NCBI RefSeq assembly: GCF_003340475.1 | Contig: NZ_QBKA01000002.1 | Span: 186,001 to 250,000, forward strand | From: Alteripontixanthobacter maritimus | GTDB taxonomy: Bacteria > Pseudomonadota > Alphaproteobacteria > Sphingomonadales > Sphingomonadaceae | Length of the DNA stretch: 64,000 nt | Direction of reading: 5' to 3' | In this document: positions 8,366 through 16,673 of the stretch, piece after piece | Layout: every line of letters starts with the position of its first letter | How positions within the stretch are numbered: position 1 is the first letter of the stretch | Program-made: the position numbers and the translations under genes | Notes under the pieces: model-generated | Databases searched by the model: none | The model's input: the letters and a program-made list of their open reading frames with translations, nothing else | Told to the model about the DNA's origin: nothing

Positions 8366-9907
8366 CTAGCGCAGACGCACCGGTACATAGACGCGTTGTC
8401 CGTTGGTACGCCGGATACGAAGCAGTACGGCTTCACGTCCATCTTTCTTGGCCGCAGCCACGACGGACTCCAGATCGGTGACGGTCGCTACATCCCGGTA
8501 ATTGGCCGACAGGATGATATCGCGGCGCTGCAAACCTTTACGCGCCGCGTCCGAATTGGGATTGACCGACGCGATGGCCAAACCCTGCATATCGGTATCG
8601 ACCCCAAGTTGGCGGGCAATTTGTGGTGTCAGGGGAACCAGGTTCAGTCCGAGCGACTCCTGCACCGCGTCGTCAGCCTCTGGCTGAGGCATGGCATTGT
8701 CCTCGTCGTCCTGACCGAACATCTGGGACTGGCGCATTTCCTCTTCGGATGGGCGCTTCCCGATAGTGACATTGATCCTGCGGCGGTCGCCGTTGCGGAT
8801 GATAGTCATCGGAGCGGTCTGACCGGGCGCGATATTCGCCACCAGATAACCGAGCGGTTCGTCATTCGTAACCGGCTCGCCGCCGACGGCAACAATCACA
8901 TCACCTTCACGCAAGCCTGCCCTCGATGCTGGCCCATCATCGATGACGTTCTGAATGAACGCACCGCCCTTTTCTTCCAGACCGAGCGAGTCGGCCAGAT
9001 CATCATTGATCTGGGCAAACTCGATACCGAGATAGCCGCGCGAAATCTCCTCGCCTGCACGCAGTTTCGACACAATCGGTGCGGCCACTTCCGATGGGAT
9101 GGCGAAACCGATACCGACGCTGCCACCCGATGGTGAGAAGATCGCGTTGTTGATGCCGATTACATTGCCTTGCATGTCGAACAATGGTCCGCCGGAATTA
9201 CCACGGTTTATGCTGGCGTCGGTCTGGATGTACCGCTGATATGCGCCGTCACCGGTATTGCGAAGGACGGAAGATACGATCCCGCTGGTCACCGTACCAC
9301 CCAGGCCGAACGGGTTGCCGATCGCGATAACCCAGTCACCGACGCGAGCCTGTGCGGAATCGCCGAATGTGACGAACGGAAAAGCACCGTTCCCGGTCAC
9401 TTTCAACACCGCGAGATCGGACTGGCTGTCGGACCCAACCAATTCCGCTTCGTATTCGGTCCCGTCGGGGAGAGTCACGGTAATTTCGGTCACCGTACCG
9501 TTACGCGCCGGGCTGACGACGTGGTTGTTGGTCACCACGTAACCGTCGGCAGAGATGAAGAACCCGCTGCCGAGCGACTGACCTTCACGAATTTGCGGCT
9601 CGCCGCGCTGCTGGCCCTGTTGTCCCCGGCGACGATTGAACAGTTCGGCGAGGGGCGATCCGGCGAAGGGATTTGCCTGCACTTCGACGCGCTGGCGGGT
9701 GGAAATATTGACCACTGCCGGCTGCAATTGCTCTGTCAGATCGGCGAAGCTTTCAGGAGCGCCCGCTCGCGGGACGACCTGAGCCATGCGGCGGTCGTCG
9801 TTCTGGGCGACCTGCGCGCCTGCGGGATATCCGGTGCTGAGGGAAATTGCGGCGCCGCCCATCAGCAATGCCGATGTCAGTCCATATACATAACGCACTG
9901 GCTTCAC
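8366..9907 (-). CDS. degP: DegP/HtrA-type periplasmic serine endoprotease
   Basis: A 513-residue Do-family protease for periplasmic protein quality control. It starts at GTG behind GAGAGGAC and has a signal peptide (MKPVRYVYGLTSALLMGG onward). The catalytic triad is visible: His in VTNNHVVSPARNG, Asp in SDSQSDLAVLKV, and Ser in RGNSGGPLFD. Two PDZ domains follow, the first with SRGYLGIEFAQ and GLREGDVIVAVGGEPV, the second near the C-terminus with GLQRRDIILSANYRDV. It lies 154 bp downstream of hflC on the same strand; the order hflK-hflC-degP is a recurrent alphaproteobacterial arrangement. Confidence 0.95.
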   Translation of the reverse strand: MKPVRYVYGLTSALLMGGAAISLSTGYPAGAQVAQNDDRRMAQVVPRAGAPESFADLTEQLQPAVVNISTRQRVEVQANPFAGSPLAELFNRRRGQQGQQRGEPQIREGQSLGSGFFISADGYVVTNNHVVSPARNGTVTEITVTLPDGTEYEAELVGSDSQSDLAVLKVTGNGAFPFVTFGDSAQARVGDWVIAIGNPFGLGGTVTSGIVSSVLRNTGDGAYQRYIQTDASINRGNSGGPLFDMQGNVIGINNAIFSPSGGSVGIGFAIPSEVAAPIVSKLRAGEEISRGYLGIEFAQINDDLADSLGLEEKGGAFIQNVIDDGPASRAGLREGDVIVAVGGEPVTNDEPLGYLVANIAPGQTAPMTIIRNGDRRRINVTIGKRPSEEEMRQSQMFGQDDEDNAMPQPEADDAVQESLGLNLVPLTPQIARQLGVDTDMQGLAIASVNPNSDAARKGLQRRDIILSANYRDVATVTDLESVVAAAKKDGREAVLLRIRRTNGQRVYVPVRLR

Positions 9908-10061
9908 GTCCTCTCGTTCCTTTTTGTTCGGGCGGGCCGTAAGGGGCCCACATTGTAAACTATCCCTCGAATTGCCGTATCATGGCTTTGGCGGGTGAAC
10001 CGGCTTTGAACACTTACGTCCACCGCCTGTCCCCGATCGACCATCGTACATGCTAGACCGA

Positions 10062-10910
10062 TTAGCGACTTCCCCGGAACTGGCGCAGATACTCGTTGTC
10101 GGGCGACATGATGATGCTAGATTCGCCTTCCGCGCCTTTGGCGAAAGTCGCATCGTAACTCTGCATGGCGCGGTAGAAGTCGTAGAAGCCGGGATCCTTC
10201 CCATAGCTTTCGGCATACATGCGCGCCGCTTCCGCATCGGCATCCGCGCGAATAATCCGGGCGTTGCGGCCACCGGTCGCACGTATGGTGCGAGCCTCGC
10301 GCTCACGGTCAGTACGCATCCGGTTGAAGGCGGATTGCAGCGGCGTGCCTTCGGGAAGGTCGGTGCGCTTCACTCGCACGTCGATGACCTGCGCACCGTA
10401 CTGGCGGGCTTCCTTGTCAAGATTGTCGCGAATATTGCGCATGGCATTGCCGCGCTCGGCCGTTAGCATGGCGGCAAAGGTGCGCCGGCCGAGTTCCTGC
10501 CGCAGCACGGAGTTCAGGATCGGTTCCAGCTGGTTGCGCACGCCTTCGGTATCGCCTGCGGTTTCCACCATCAGCACAGGATCAATGATGCGGAAGCGGG
10601 CATAGGCGTCGACCTGCAAACGCTGCTGGTCGTTCGACAAGACCTGTTCGTTTTCCATCGCCAGGTTCAGAACGCGTTTGTCCACCATCTGAACGCGTTC
10701 GATCAGCGGGATACGCCCCACGATGCCAGCGCCTGTGTCGCCGAAGTTCTGGTCCGGTTCAAACCGGTTGGCCACACGTACCGGCTCACCTGTGCGGATG
10801 ACCACGGCCTGCTGCGTCTCGGGCACGACCACGATGCTGGAAAGCGCAATCATGGCCAGCACGATGGCGGCAATGATCGGCAGCTTGTAGGAATTCCAGA
10901 GGTTTTCCAT
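10062..10910 (-). CDS. hflC: HflC, modulator of the FtsH protease
   Basis: A 282-residue SPFH/prohibitin-domain protein that, with HflK, forms a membrane cage around FtsH. After a single N-terminal membrane segment (LPIIAAIVLAMIALSSIVVV) comes the SPFH domain, and then the conserved coiled-coil region containing REREARTIRATGGRNARIIRADADAEAARMYAESYGKDPGFYDFYR. The start at 10910 (MENLWNSYKL) lies one base after the hflK stop, preceded by GGGAG, so translation is coupled. Upstream in-frame codons are inside hflK and are rejected. Confidence 0.94.
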   Translation of the reverse strand: MENLWNSYKLPIIAAIVLAMIALSSIVVVPETQQAVVIRTGEPVRVANRFEPDQNFGDTGAGIVGRIPLIERVQMVDKRVLNLAMENEQVLSNDQQRLQVDAYARFRIIDPVLMVETAGDTEGVRNQLEPILNSVLRQELGRRTFAAMLTAERGNAMRNIRDNLDKEARQYGAQVIDVRVKRTDLPEGTPLQSAFNRMRTDREREARTIRATGGRNARIIRADADAEAARMYAESYGKDPGFYDFYRAMQSYDATFAKGAEGESSIIMSPDNEYLRQFRGSR

Positions 10911-10911
10911 G

Positions 10912-12132
10912 TCAGCGGCTCCCTTCGGTAGTCGCGGGTGCCGGGGTGGCGGCTGCGGCCGCATTACGCCCCGCCTGCGTACGCTTCTGGATTTCCGGCA
11001 GTGGCAGGTAAGTCTGTACCCCATCGGTTTCGACGATGGTTTTGTCCGTCTGGCTCAGCACACGTTCCATGGTTTCGTAATAGAGCCGGCGGCGAGTAAC
11101 CTCGGGCGCGCGGCGATACTCTTCGTAGACCCGATCGAACGCGCCGGTCTCACCCTGCGCCGTTTGAAGGATCTGCTGCGCTGTACCGCGCGCAGTGTTT
11201 ATGGCGGCGTTGGCGTCCTGTTCCGCCACCGATACGTCCTTGAACGCCTCGTTCACTTCGGCGGGTGGATCGGTCTTGTCGATCTCCACACCCTGCACGG
11301 CCACACCGCTGCGATAGGCGTCGAGGATGGCCTGCATACGCGTCCGAACCCGGGCCTCAATTTCTGCGCGGCCTGCACCGGAGAATGTGTCGTCCAGCGT
11401 CTTTTCCGCGACCGAAGCGCGCATCGCCGCCTCGGCCACTTCGCGGATCGTGTCTTCGGGGCTGGCGAGCTGGAACTGGAACTGCTTCAGGTCCTTGATA
11501 TTCCAACGAATGATGTAGGAAAGATCGACCAGGTTCTGGTCACCGGTCAAGATGAGCTTTTGCTGACCATTATCGGGGATTCGTTCCGACCGGATGGTGC
11601 TGACGGGAACCACGTTCACCGACTGGAATGGCCATGGGAAGGTAAACTTCAAACCTGGATCGAGAGTCCGGCTGTAGGCACCGAACGTGGTGACCACGCC
11701 TTTTTCCTTCGGCCCGATCTGATGCGCCATGGTCATGCCGAGGAAGACAATGGCAATCGCGCCGATAGCCAGCGGAAACCAGCTCTTCCCGCCGGGCCGT
11801 TCGGGCATCCGGAAGCCTGTACCACCGCCGGACCCGCCACCAGGCGCGCCGCGGCGTGGACCTTCGGGCCCGCGGTTCTTGAAAATGTCTTCGATACTTG
11901 CGCTGCGACGCGGCGGGGTGCCATCCGACCCCTTGCCGCCGCCGGGAAGCCACGGGTTGCGCGGGCCGCCGCCCGTATCGCCGCTGCCAGCATTCCCGCC
12001 GCCTGTATCTCCGCCACCGGAATCGCTGTCAGAGCCGCTACCGGATGAACCACCCGATTTACCGCCACCCCAAGGATTCTTGCCTGCCATCGCAAGGCCG
12101 AAACGCTTCTGAAACCCGCCCATAATGTTCAT
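10912..12132 (-). CDS. hflK: HflK, modulator of the FtsH protease
   Basis: A roughly 406-residue SPFH-domain membrane protein and partner of HflC. The N-terminus (MAGKNPWGGG, then a long Gly/Ser/Asp linker and a proline/arginine stretch) is characteristic of HflK. One membrane helix follows (WFPLAIGAIAIVFLGMTMA), then the SPFH domain (VVTTFGAYSRTLDPGLKFTFPWP) and a coiled coil. ATG 12132 (MNIMGGF) is taken as start; ATG 12090 (MAGKNPW) is a plausible alternative matching the usual family N-terminus. It is divergent from mrp, with about 76 bp shared for promoters. Confidence 0.92.
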   Translation of the reverse strand: MNIMGGFQKRFGLAMAGKNPWGGGKSGGSSGSGSDSDSGGGDTGGGNAGSGDTGGGPRNPWLPGGGKGSDGTPPRRSASIEDIFKNRGPEGPRRGAPGGGSGGGTGFRMPERPGGKSWFPLAIGAIAIVFLGMTMAHQIGPKEKGVVTTFGAYSRTLDPGLKFTFPWPFQSVNVVPVSTIRSERIPDNGQQKLILTGDQNLVDLSYIIRWNIKDLKQFQFQLASPEDTIREVAEAAMRASVAEKTLDDTFSGAGRAEIEARVRTRMQAILDAYRSGVAVQGVEIDKTDPPAEVNEAFKDVSVAEQDANAAINTARGTAQQILQTAQGETGAFDRVYEEYRRAPEVTRRRLYYETMERVLSQTDKTIVETDGVQTYLPLPEIQKRTQAGRNAAAAATPAPATTEGSR

Positions 12133-12208
12133 AGGTTCTTTTATAGGGATAGCCCGCGTGGAAAAACAGGGGGTGAGGGCGGACAATTTGCTGCTAGGGC
12201 TCCCGGCG

Positions 12209-13285
12209 ATGACCGCACCGACCGACCGTGAGCCAGACACTGCCGCCGAACCGGCTGGCGACAGCCGATCCCTGACCGACCGCTTGCCGTCCGAACTGGC
12301 CGGGCGCGTCCAGTCGGCGCGGCTTGCAGGCGGCGTCGCCACCATCGTTTTCGACGCAAGCGGCGTTGCGGCAGACAAGCGCGGCCAGCTGGAGACCGCG
12401 ATCCGCGACATGCTGGGCGAGGTGGACGGCGTGGCCGAAGTGCGCGTGGCCATGACGGCGGACCGTGCGCCGGATGCTTCTTCTGACGAGACGGCGGTTC
12501 CGGCTGCGGCGAAACCCAAACGCACCATGATCGCAATCGGTTCTGGTAAGGGCGGCGTGGGCAAATCGACGCTGACCAGCAATCTGGCTGTGGCGCTGGC
12601 GAGGCGCGGCGTGAAAGTGGGCGTGGTCGATGCCGATATTTATGGGCCCAGCCAGCCGACCTTGCTGGCAACGAAGGACGCAAAACCGGTGGCCAGGGGC
12701 AAGCAATTGCAGCCCGTCACCAGTCCGCACGGTGTGACGCTACTGTCGATGGGTCACCTGGTCGCCGCCGACAAGGCAATCGCTTGGCGCGGCCCGATGG
12801 CAGGCAATGCGCTGGCGCAATTGATCGAAGCCGACTGGGGCGAGGCCGAGCTGTTATTGGTCGACCTGCCGCCCGGCACTGGCGATGTGCAGCTTTCCAT
12901 GCTGCAACGCTTCAAACCGGATGGCGCGGTGATCGTCTCGACCCCGCAGGACCTCGCCTTGATCGACGCGAAACGCGCGATGCAGCTGTTCGAAACAGGC
13001 GGCGTGCCGATGCTGGGCATGGTAGAGAATATGGCTGGTTACGAATGCCCGCATTGCCACGAGATCAGCGACCCGTTCGGGCGCGGCGGAGCGGAAGATG
13101 CGGCGCGCGAAAGCGGGCTCGACATGCTGGGCCGCGTACCGCTGGCGATCGAAATACGCGAGGCTGGCGATGCCGGCGTGCCGCCCGCCCTCAGTGACGG
13201 ACCGCAGGGCCTGGCCTTCGCTGCCATTGCCGATGCGCTGGCGGCGAAGCTGGGCCTGGAACCTGTCCGGGAAACCGCCCCCTAA
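12209..13285 (+). CDS. mrp: Iron-sulfur cluster carrier protein Mrp/ApbC
   Basis: A 358-residue P-loop ATPase that carries and delivers [4Fe-4S] clusters. An N-terminal DUF59-like domain (about residues 20-100) precedes the ATPase domain, whose deviant Walker A reads GSGKGGVGKSTLTSNLA. VDLPPGTGDVQLSMLQ and the cluster-ligating CPHC in ENMAGYECPHCHE are also visible. The frame is open upstream of 12209, but MTAPTDREP fits the family N-terminus. The stop codon overlaps the start of the molybdenum hydroxylase gene (TAATG), and hemH follows, so this operon groups cofactor carriers and cofactor-dependent enzymes. Confidence 0.93.
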   Translation: MTAPTDREPDTAAEPAGDSRSLTDRLPSELAGRVQSARLAGGVATIVFDASGVAADKRGQLETAIRDMLGEVDGVAEVRVAMTADRAPDASSDETAVPAAAKPKRTMIAIGSGKGGVGKSTLTSNLAVALARRGVKVGVVDADIYGPSQPTLLATKDAKPVARGKQLQPVTSPHGVTLLSMGHLVAADKAIAWRGPMAGNALAQLIEADWGEAELLLVDLPPGTGDVQLSMLQRFKPDGAVIVSTPQDLALIDAKRAMQLFETGGVPMLGMVENMAGYECPHCHEISDPFGRGGAEDAARESGLDMLGRVPLAIEIREAGDAGVPPALSDGPQGLAFAAIADALAAKLGLEPVRETAP

Positions 13286-15585
13286 TGGGCGTTACCCGCC
13301 GCGGCGTGCTGGTGGGCGCGGCCCTTGGCGGTGGGTTGCTGGCCGCGTGGGGGCTTGCCCCACGTAATTTCTCCACCCCGCTGACGCCCGGCCGGGGCGA
13401 GCAGGCTTTTGGCGCATGGCTGACGATCGGCGATGACGGGGTAGTGACGGTTGCCGTTCCGCAGCTGGAAATGGGGCAGGGCGTCACCACCATCCTGCCG
13501 CAGATCATCGCCACCGAACTGGGCGCCGACTGGCGGCAGATAGCGGTCGAGCCTGCGCCTGTCAGCGGAGCCTATGCCAACATCCCGATGGCCGCGAAAT
13601 GGGCTCCGCTATGGTTGCCCGGCAGTGCATCGATGTTGCGCGACATGACGCAGGATTCCTGGCTCGCAAGCCGCTACGCGCAAGAAACCCGCTTCACTGC
13701 GACGGCCGGCGGTTCCACGCTGGAGGCCTACGAGTTGCCATGCCGGGAAGCGGCAGCGGCCGCGCGCATGATGCTGACCGAAGAAGCAGCCGCGCGCTGG
13801 AATGTCGATCCGCTTGCCTGCACGGTCGCGGACGGGTTCGTACGCCACGACCGGCAGCAGGCCAGCTTCGCCGAACTGGCGGACGATGCCGCACAGCGGG
13901 ACCTACCCGATCCGCTGGTGCTGCGCGCGGAACCGGCGGGGGAGACCGTGCTGCCCGGCATTGGCGAGGATACTTTGACATTCCCGCGCCTCGATCTGCC
14001 GTCCAAGGTCGATGGCAGCATGTTGTTTGCAGGGGATGTGCGGCTGCCCGATATGACTTATGCGGCGATCCGTCATGCGCCTGCCGGAACTGCTTCGCTC
14101 GGCCGTTTCAGAACCGCTGCCGTCAAGGACATGGCAGGGCTGATCAAGATCGTGGAAGGCAAGGACTGGCTGGCCGCGATTGCCGAAACAAGCTGGCTGG
14201 CGGAACGCGCGCTGGCCCACCTTGCGCCAGTATTCCGGGCAGAAGATCGTGCTGACAGCCTTGTGATAGAGGCGGCGCTGGATGAAGGCGTGCGGCGCGG
14301 AAAATCCGCAGTCGTGGCGCGGTCCGGTGACGCGGAGGCCAGCTTCTACGACCCCGATTTCGCATTACGATACGATATTGCGCCGGCGCTCCATGCCACG
14401 CTCGAAACTACCACCGCCACGGCACGCTTGAAGGACGGGCGGCTGGAATTATGGGTGGCGGCGCAGGCACCCGAGCGCGCGCGGGAAGCGGCGGCGAAGG
14501 CAGTGGGTGTCAGGCTGTCCGATACAGTGCTCTACCCTATGCCCGCAGGCGGCAGTTTCGACCGGCGGCTGGAGCATGGCCATGCGATCGAGGCGGCCTT
14601 GCTGGCGCGCGAAATGGAGGGGCGGCCCGTCCAGCTTACATGGTCGCGCTGGCAGGAACATCTGGCAGGCTATCCGCGCACTCCGGCAGCTGCCGTGGTC
14701 ACCGCCAAGCTGACCAGCGATGGCACGTTGCGGACGATGAAGACGCGGATCGCTGCGCCGCCTGCCATGCTGGAATTCGGCCACCGCCTGTTCGGCAATC
14801 TGACGCCCGCCGCTGCACGCCGCGAAAGCGTCGGCAAGCCCGATCCGCTGGCGCTGGAGGGCGCGCTGCCACCCTATAATCTCCCCGCCGCCGCCGTCGA
14901 ACATGCGCCCGTCGATATCGGCCTGCCGGTCGCACCGATGCGCGGGCAGGGGCATGGTATCACCGCCTTCATCACCGAAAGCTTCATCGATGAAGTGGCG
15001 ACGAGGGCGGGGCGCGAACCGCTATCCTACCGCATCGCCATGCTCGGCGGCGATCCGCGCATGGTGGAATGCCTCCAGCGTGCGGCGCGCATCGCTCAAT
15101 GGGGCGGCGGAGGGGACCGCAGCGGACAAGGGCTCGCCTGCCACCGCATGGGCGATACCGAAAGCGGTGGGCGTATTGCCTGTATTGCCACCGCGAGGCC
15201 GGATAGCGGGGGCGAGGATGGCGGAGCGAGCGGCGGCGTGCGCGTGACCAGCCTCCACGCAGCGGTCGATATCGGGCGCATCGTCAATCTCGATATTGCG
15301 CGCCAGCAGATCGAAGGCGGCCTGATTTACGGGCTGGGGCTGGCGGTCGGGAGCGCAACCGGGTACCGGCAGGGCTTGCCCACGGCGCGATCACTGGCCG
15401 ATCTCGACCTGCCGACTTTGGCCAGTTCGCCCGATATCACGGTGGAGTTTGTCGCATCCGACGAGGCTCCGTTCGATCCCGGTGAACTAGGCGCGGTCAT
15501 CGCCGCGCCTGCCATCGCCAACGCCCTGTTTTCCGCCACTGGCCTGCGCCTGCGCCGCCTGCCGCTACTTTCAGAAGGCCTATGA
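13285..15585 (+). CDS. Xanthine dehydrogenase-family molybdopterin-binding subunit (isoquinoline 1-oxidoreductase beta-like)
   Basis: A 766-residue molybdenum hydroxylase large subunit. The N-terminus (TRRGVLVGAALGGGLLAAWG) resembles a Tat signal, though with a single TRR rather than a full SRRxFLK. IorB-type features are visible: VAVPQLEMGQGVTTILPQI, the cofactor-contact segment MRGQGHGITAFITESFIDE (usually RSPGG or similar), and the probable active-site glutamate in GELGAVIAAPAIANALF. The [2Fe-2S] small subunit that normally accompanies this protein is not in the window. It overlaps mrp (TAATG) and hemH (ATGA). The substrate is unknown; aldehydes or N-heterocycles are typical. Confidence 0.85.
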   Translation: MGVTRRGVLVGAALGGGLLAAWGLAPRNFSTPLTPGRGEQAFGAWLTIGDDGVVTVAVPQLEMGQGVTTILPQIIATELGADWRQIAVEPAPVSGAYANIPMAAKWAPLWLPGSASMLRDMTQDSWLASRYAQETRFTATAGGSTLEAYELPCREAAAAARMMLTEEAAARWNVDPLACTVADGFVRHDRQQASFAELADDAAQRDLPDPLVLRAEPAGETVLPGIGEDTLTFPRLDLPSKVDGSMLFAGDVRLPDMTYAAIRHAPAGTASLGRFRTAAVKDMAGLIKIVEGKDWLAAIAETSWLAERALAHLAPVFRAEDRADSLVIEAALDEGVRRGKSAVVARSGDAEASFYDPDFALRYDIAPALHATLETTTATARLKDGRLELWVAAQAPERAREAAAKAVGVRLSDTVLYPMPAGGSFDRRLEHGHAIEAALLAREMEGRPVQLTWSRWQEHLAGYPRTPAAAVVTAKLTSDGTLRTMKTRIAAPPAMLEFGHRLFGNLTPAAARRESVGKPDPLALEGALPPYNLPAAAVEHAPVDIGLPVAPMRGQGHGITAFITESFIDEVATRAGREPLSYRIAMLGGDPRMVECLQRAARIAQWGGGGDRSGQGLACHRMGDTESGGRIACIATARPDSGGEDGGASGGVRVTSLHAAVDIGRIVNLDIARQQIEGGLIYGLGLAVGSATGYRQGLPTARSLADLDLPTLASSPDITVEFVASDEAPFDPGELGAVIAAPAIANALFSATGLRLRRLPLLSEGL

Positions 15586-16616
15586 CCCACCAACCGCAAC
15601 AGCTCCCCGCCGATCATCCGCCCGTGAACAGCGGGAACATCGCCGTCCTGCTCGTCAATCTGGGTACGCCCGATGCGCCCGATACGAAATCGGTGAAACG
15701 CTATCTGGCGGAGTTTCTGTCCGACCGGCGGGTGGTGGAAATCCCGCCGATCGCCTGGCAACCGATCCTGCGCGGTATCATCCTCAACACCCGCCCGAAG
15801 AAGAGCGCGCATGCCTATAGCCAGGTCTGGACCGAGGACGGTTCACCGTTGGCCGCGATTACCCGCGCGCAGGCGGAAAAGCTGCAACCGATGCTGGGCG
15901 CCCCAGAAACAGGGGGCGTAAAGGTGGACTGGGCCATGCGGTACGGCAATCCGTCGATCCAGAGCCGGATCGAGGCGCTAATGGCCGATGGGTGCGAGCG
16001 TATCTTGCTCGCTCCGCTCTACCCGCAATATTCGGGCGCGACGACCGCGACGGTGGTGGACAAGGCCGCTGAAACGCTGGGCAAGATGCGCTGGCAGGCC
16101 AGCCTGCGCACCCTGCCGCCCTATCACGACGACCCCGCCTATATCGGTGCGCTGGCAAGCGATTTGGGCGCGCAGCTGGACGCGCTGGATTTTACCCCCG
16201 AAGTGCTGTTGCTGAGCTTCCACGGTATGCCGCAGCGCACGCTGGAACTGGGCGATCCCTATCACTGCCATTGCCGTAAGACGGCGCGCCTGCTGGAAGA
16301 CAGGCTAGCGCGGCCGGACCTGCGCATCCTCATCACGTTCCAGTCGCGCTTCGGCCCGGCGAAATGGCTTGAGCCTGCGACCGACACAACCATCGGGCTG
16401 GAAGCGGATGCGGGGACCAAGCGCATGGCGGTCGCAACGCCGGGATTCTCCGCCGATTGCCTCGAAACGCTGGAGGAAATCGCGATCCAGGGGCGCGAGC
16501 AGTTCCTTGACGCGGGCGGCGAACATTTCGCCACGCTCGCCTGCCTCAACGACCGCCCCGAAGGCATGGCCATGCTGGAAACGATCGTCCGGCGCGAGCT
16601 TTCGGGCTGGATTTAG
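15582..16616 (+). CDS. hemH: Ferrochelatase
   Basis: A 344-residue enzyme that inserts Fe(II) into protoporphyrin IX, the last step of haem synthesis. Diagnostic segments are VLLVNLGTPDAP near the N-terminus, LLLSFHGMPQRTLELGDPYH (with the metal-binding histidine and the ferrochelatase signature), and FQSRFGPAKWLEPAT. A CHC motif follows the signature (YHCHCRKTA). The start overlaps the preceding gene by ATGA. It lies directly upstream of a P450, a haem consumer, but the two are separated by a distinct operator region. Confidence 0.95.
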   Translation: MTHQPQQLPADHPPVNSGNIAVLLVNLGTPDAPDTKSVKRYLAEFLSDRRVVEIPPIAWQPILRGIILNTRPKKSAHAYSQVWTEDGSPLAAITRAQAEKLQPMLGAPETGGVKVDWAMRYGNPSIQSRIEALMADGCERILLAPLYPQYSGATTATVVDKAAETLGKMRWQASLRTLPPYHDDPAYIGALASDLGAQLDALDFTPEVLLLSFHGMPQRTLELGDPYHCHCRKTARLLEDRLARPDLRILITFQSRFGPAKWLEPATDTTIGLEADAGTKRMAVATPGFSADCLETLEEIAIQGREQFLDAGGEHFATLACLNDRPEGMAMLETIVRRELSGWI

Positions 16617-16624
16617 CCGCGCGG

Positions 16625-16663
16625 CTTACTTACAACCGCCTTACTTACATCAGGGTAAGTAAG
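16625..16663. promoter_or_regulatory. Iterated operator upstream of the P450 gene
   Basis: The nonamer CTTACTTAC occurs at 16625-16633 and again at 16640-16648, and its exact reverse complement GTAAGTAAG at 16655-16663. The last two form a perfect inverted repeat with a 6-base spacer; the first two are direct copies 15 bases apart. The rightmost half overlaps the Shine-Dalgarno (AAGGAG at 16661-16666), so a bound repressor, probably TetR-like, would block expression. The regulator is not identified in the window. Confidence 0.7.
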
Positions 16664-16673
16664 GAGTTTTACG

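Noticed and set aside
8303-9958. Two long plus-strand open frames opposite degP
   Set aside because: They are antisense to a gene with a full catalytic triad and two PDZ domains, and their translations have no recognisable domain. High GC creates long antisense frames.
12141-12683. Minus-strand frames opposite mrp, and the upstream extension of hflK to 12582
   Set aside because: The text is antisense to the Mrp Walker A region; the natural HflK start at 12132 explains the downstream gene.
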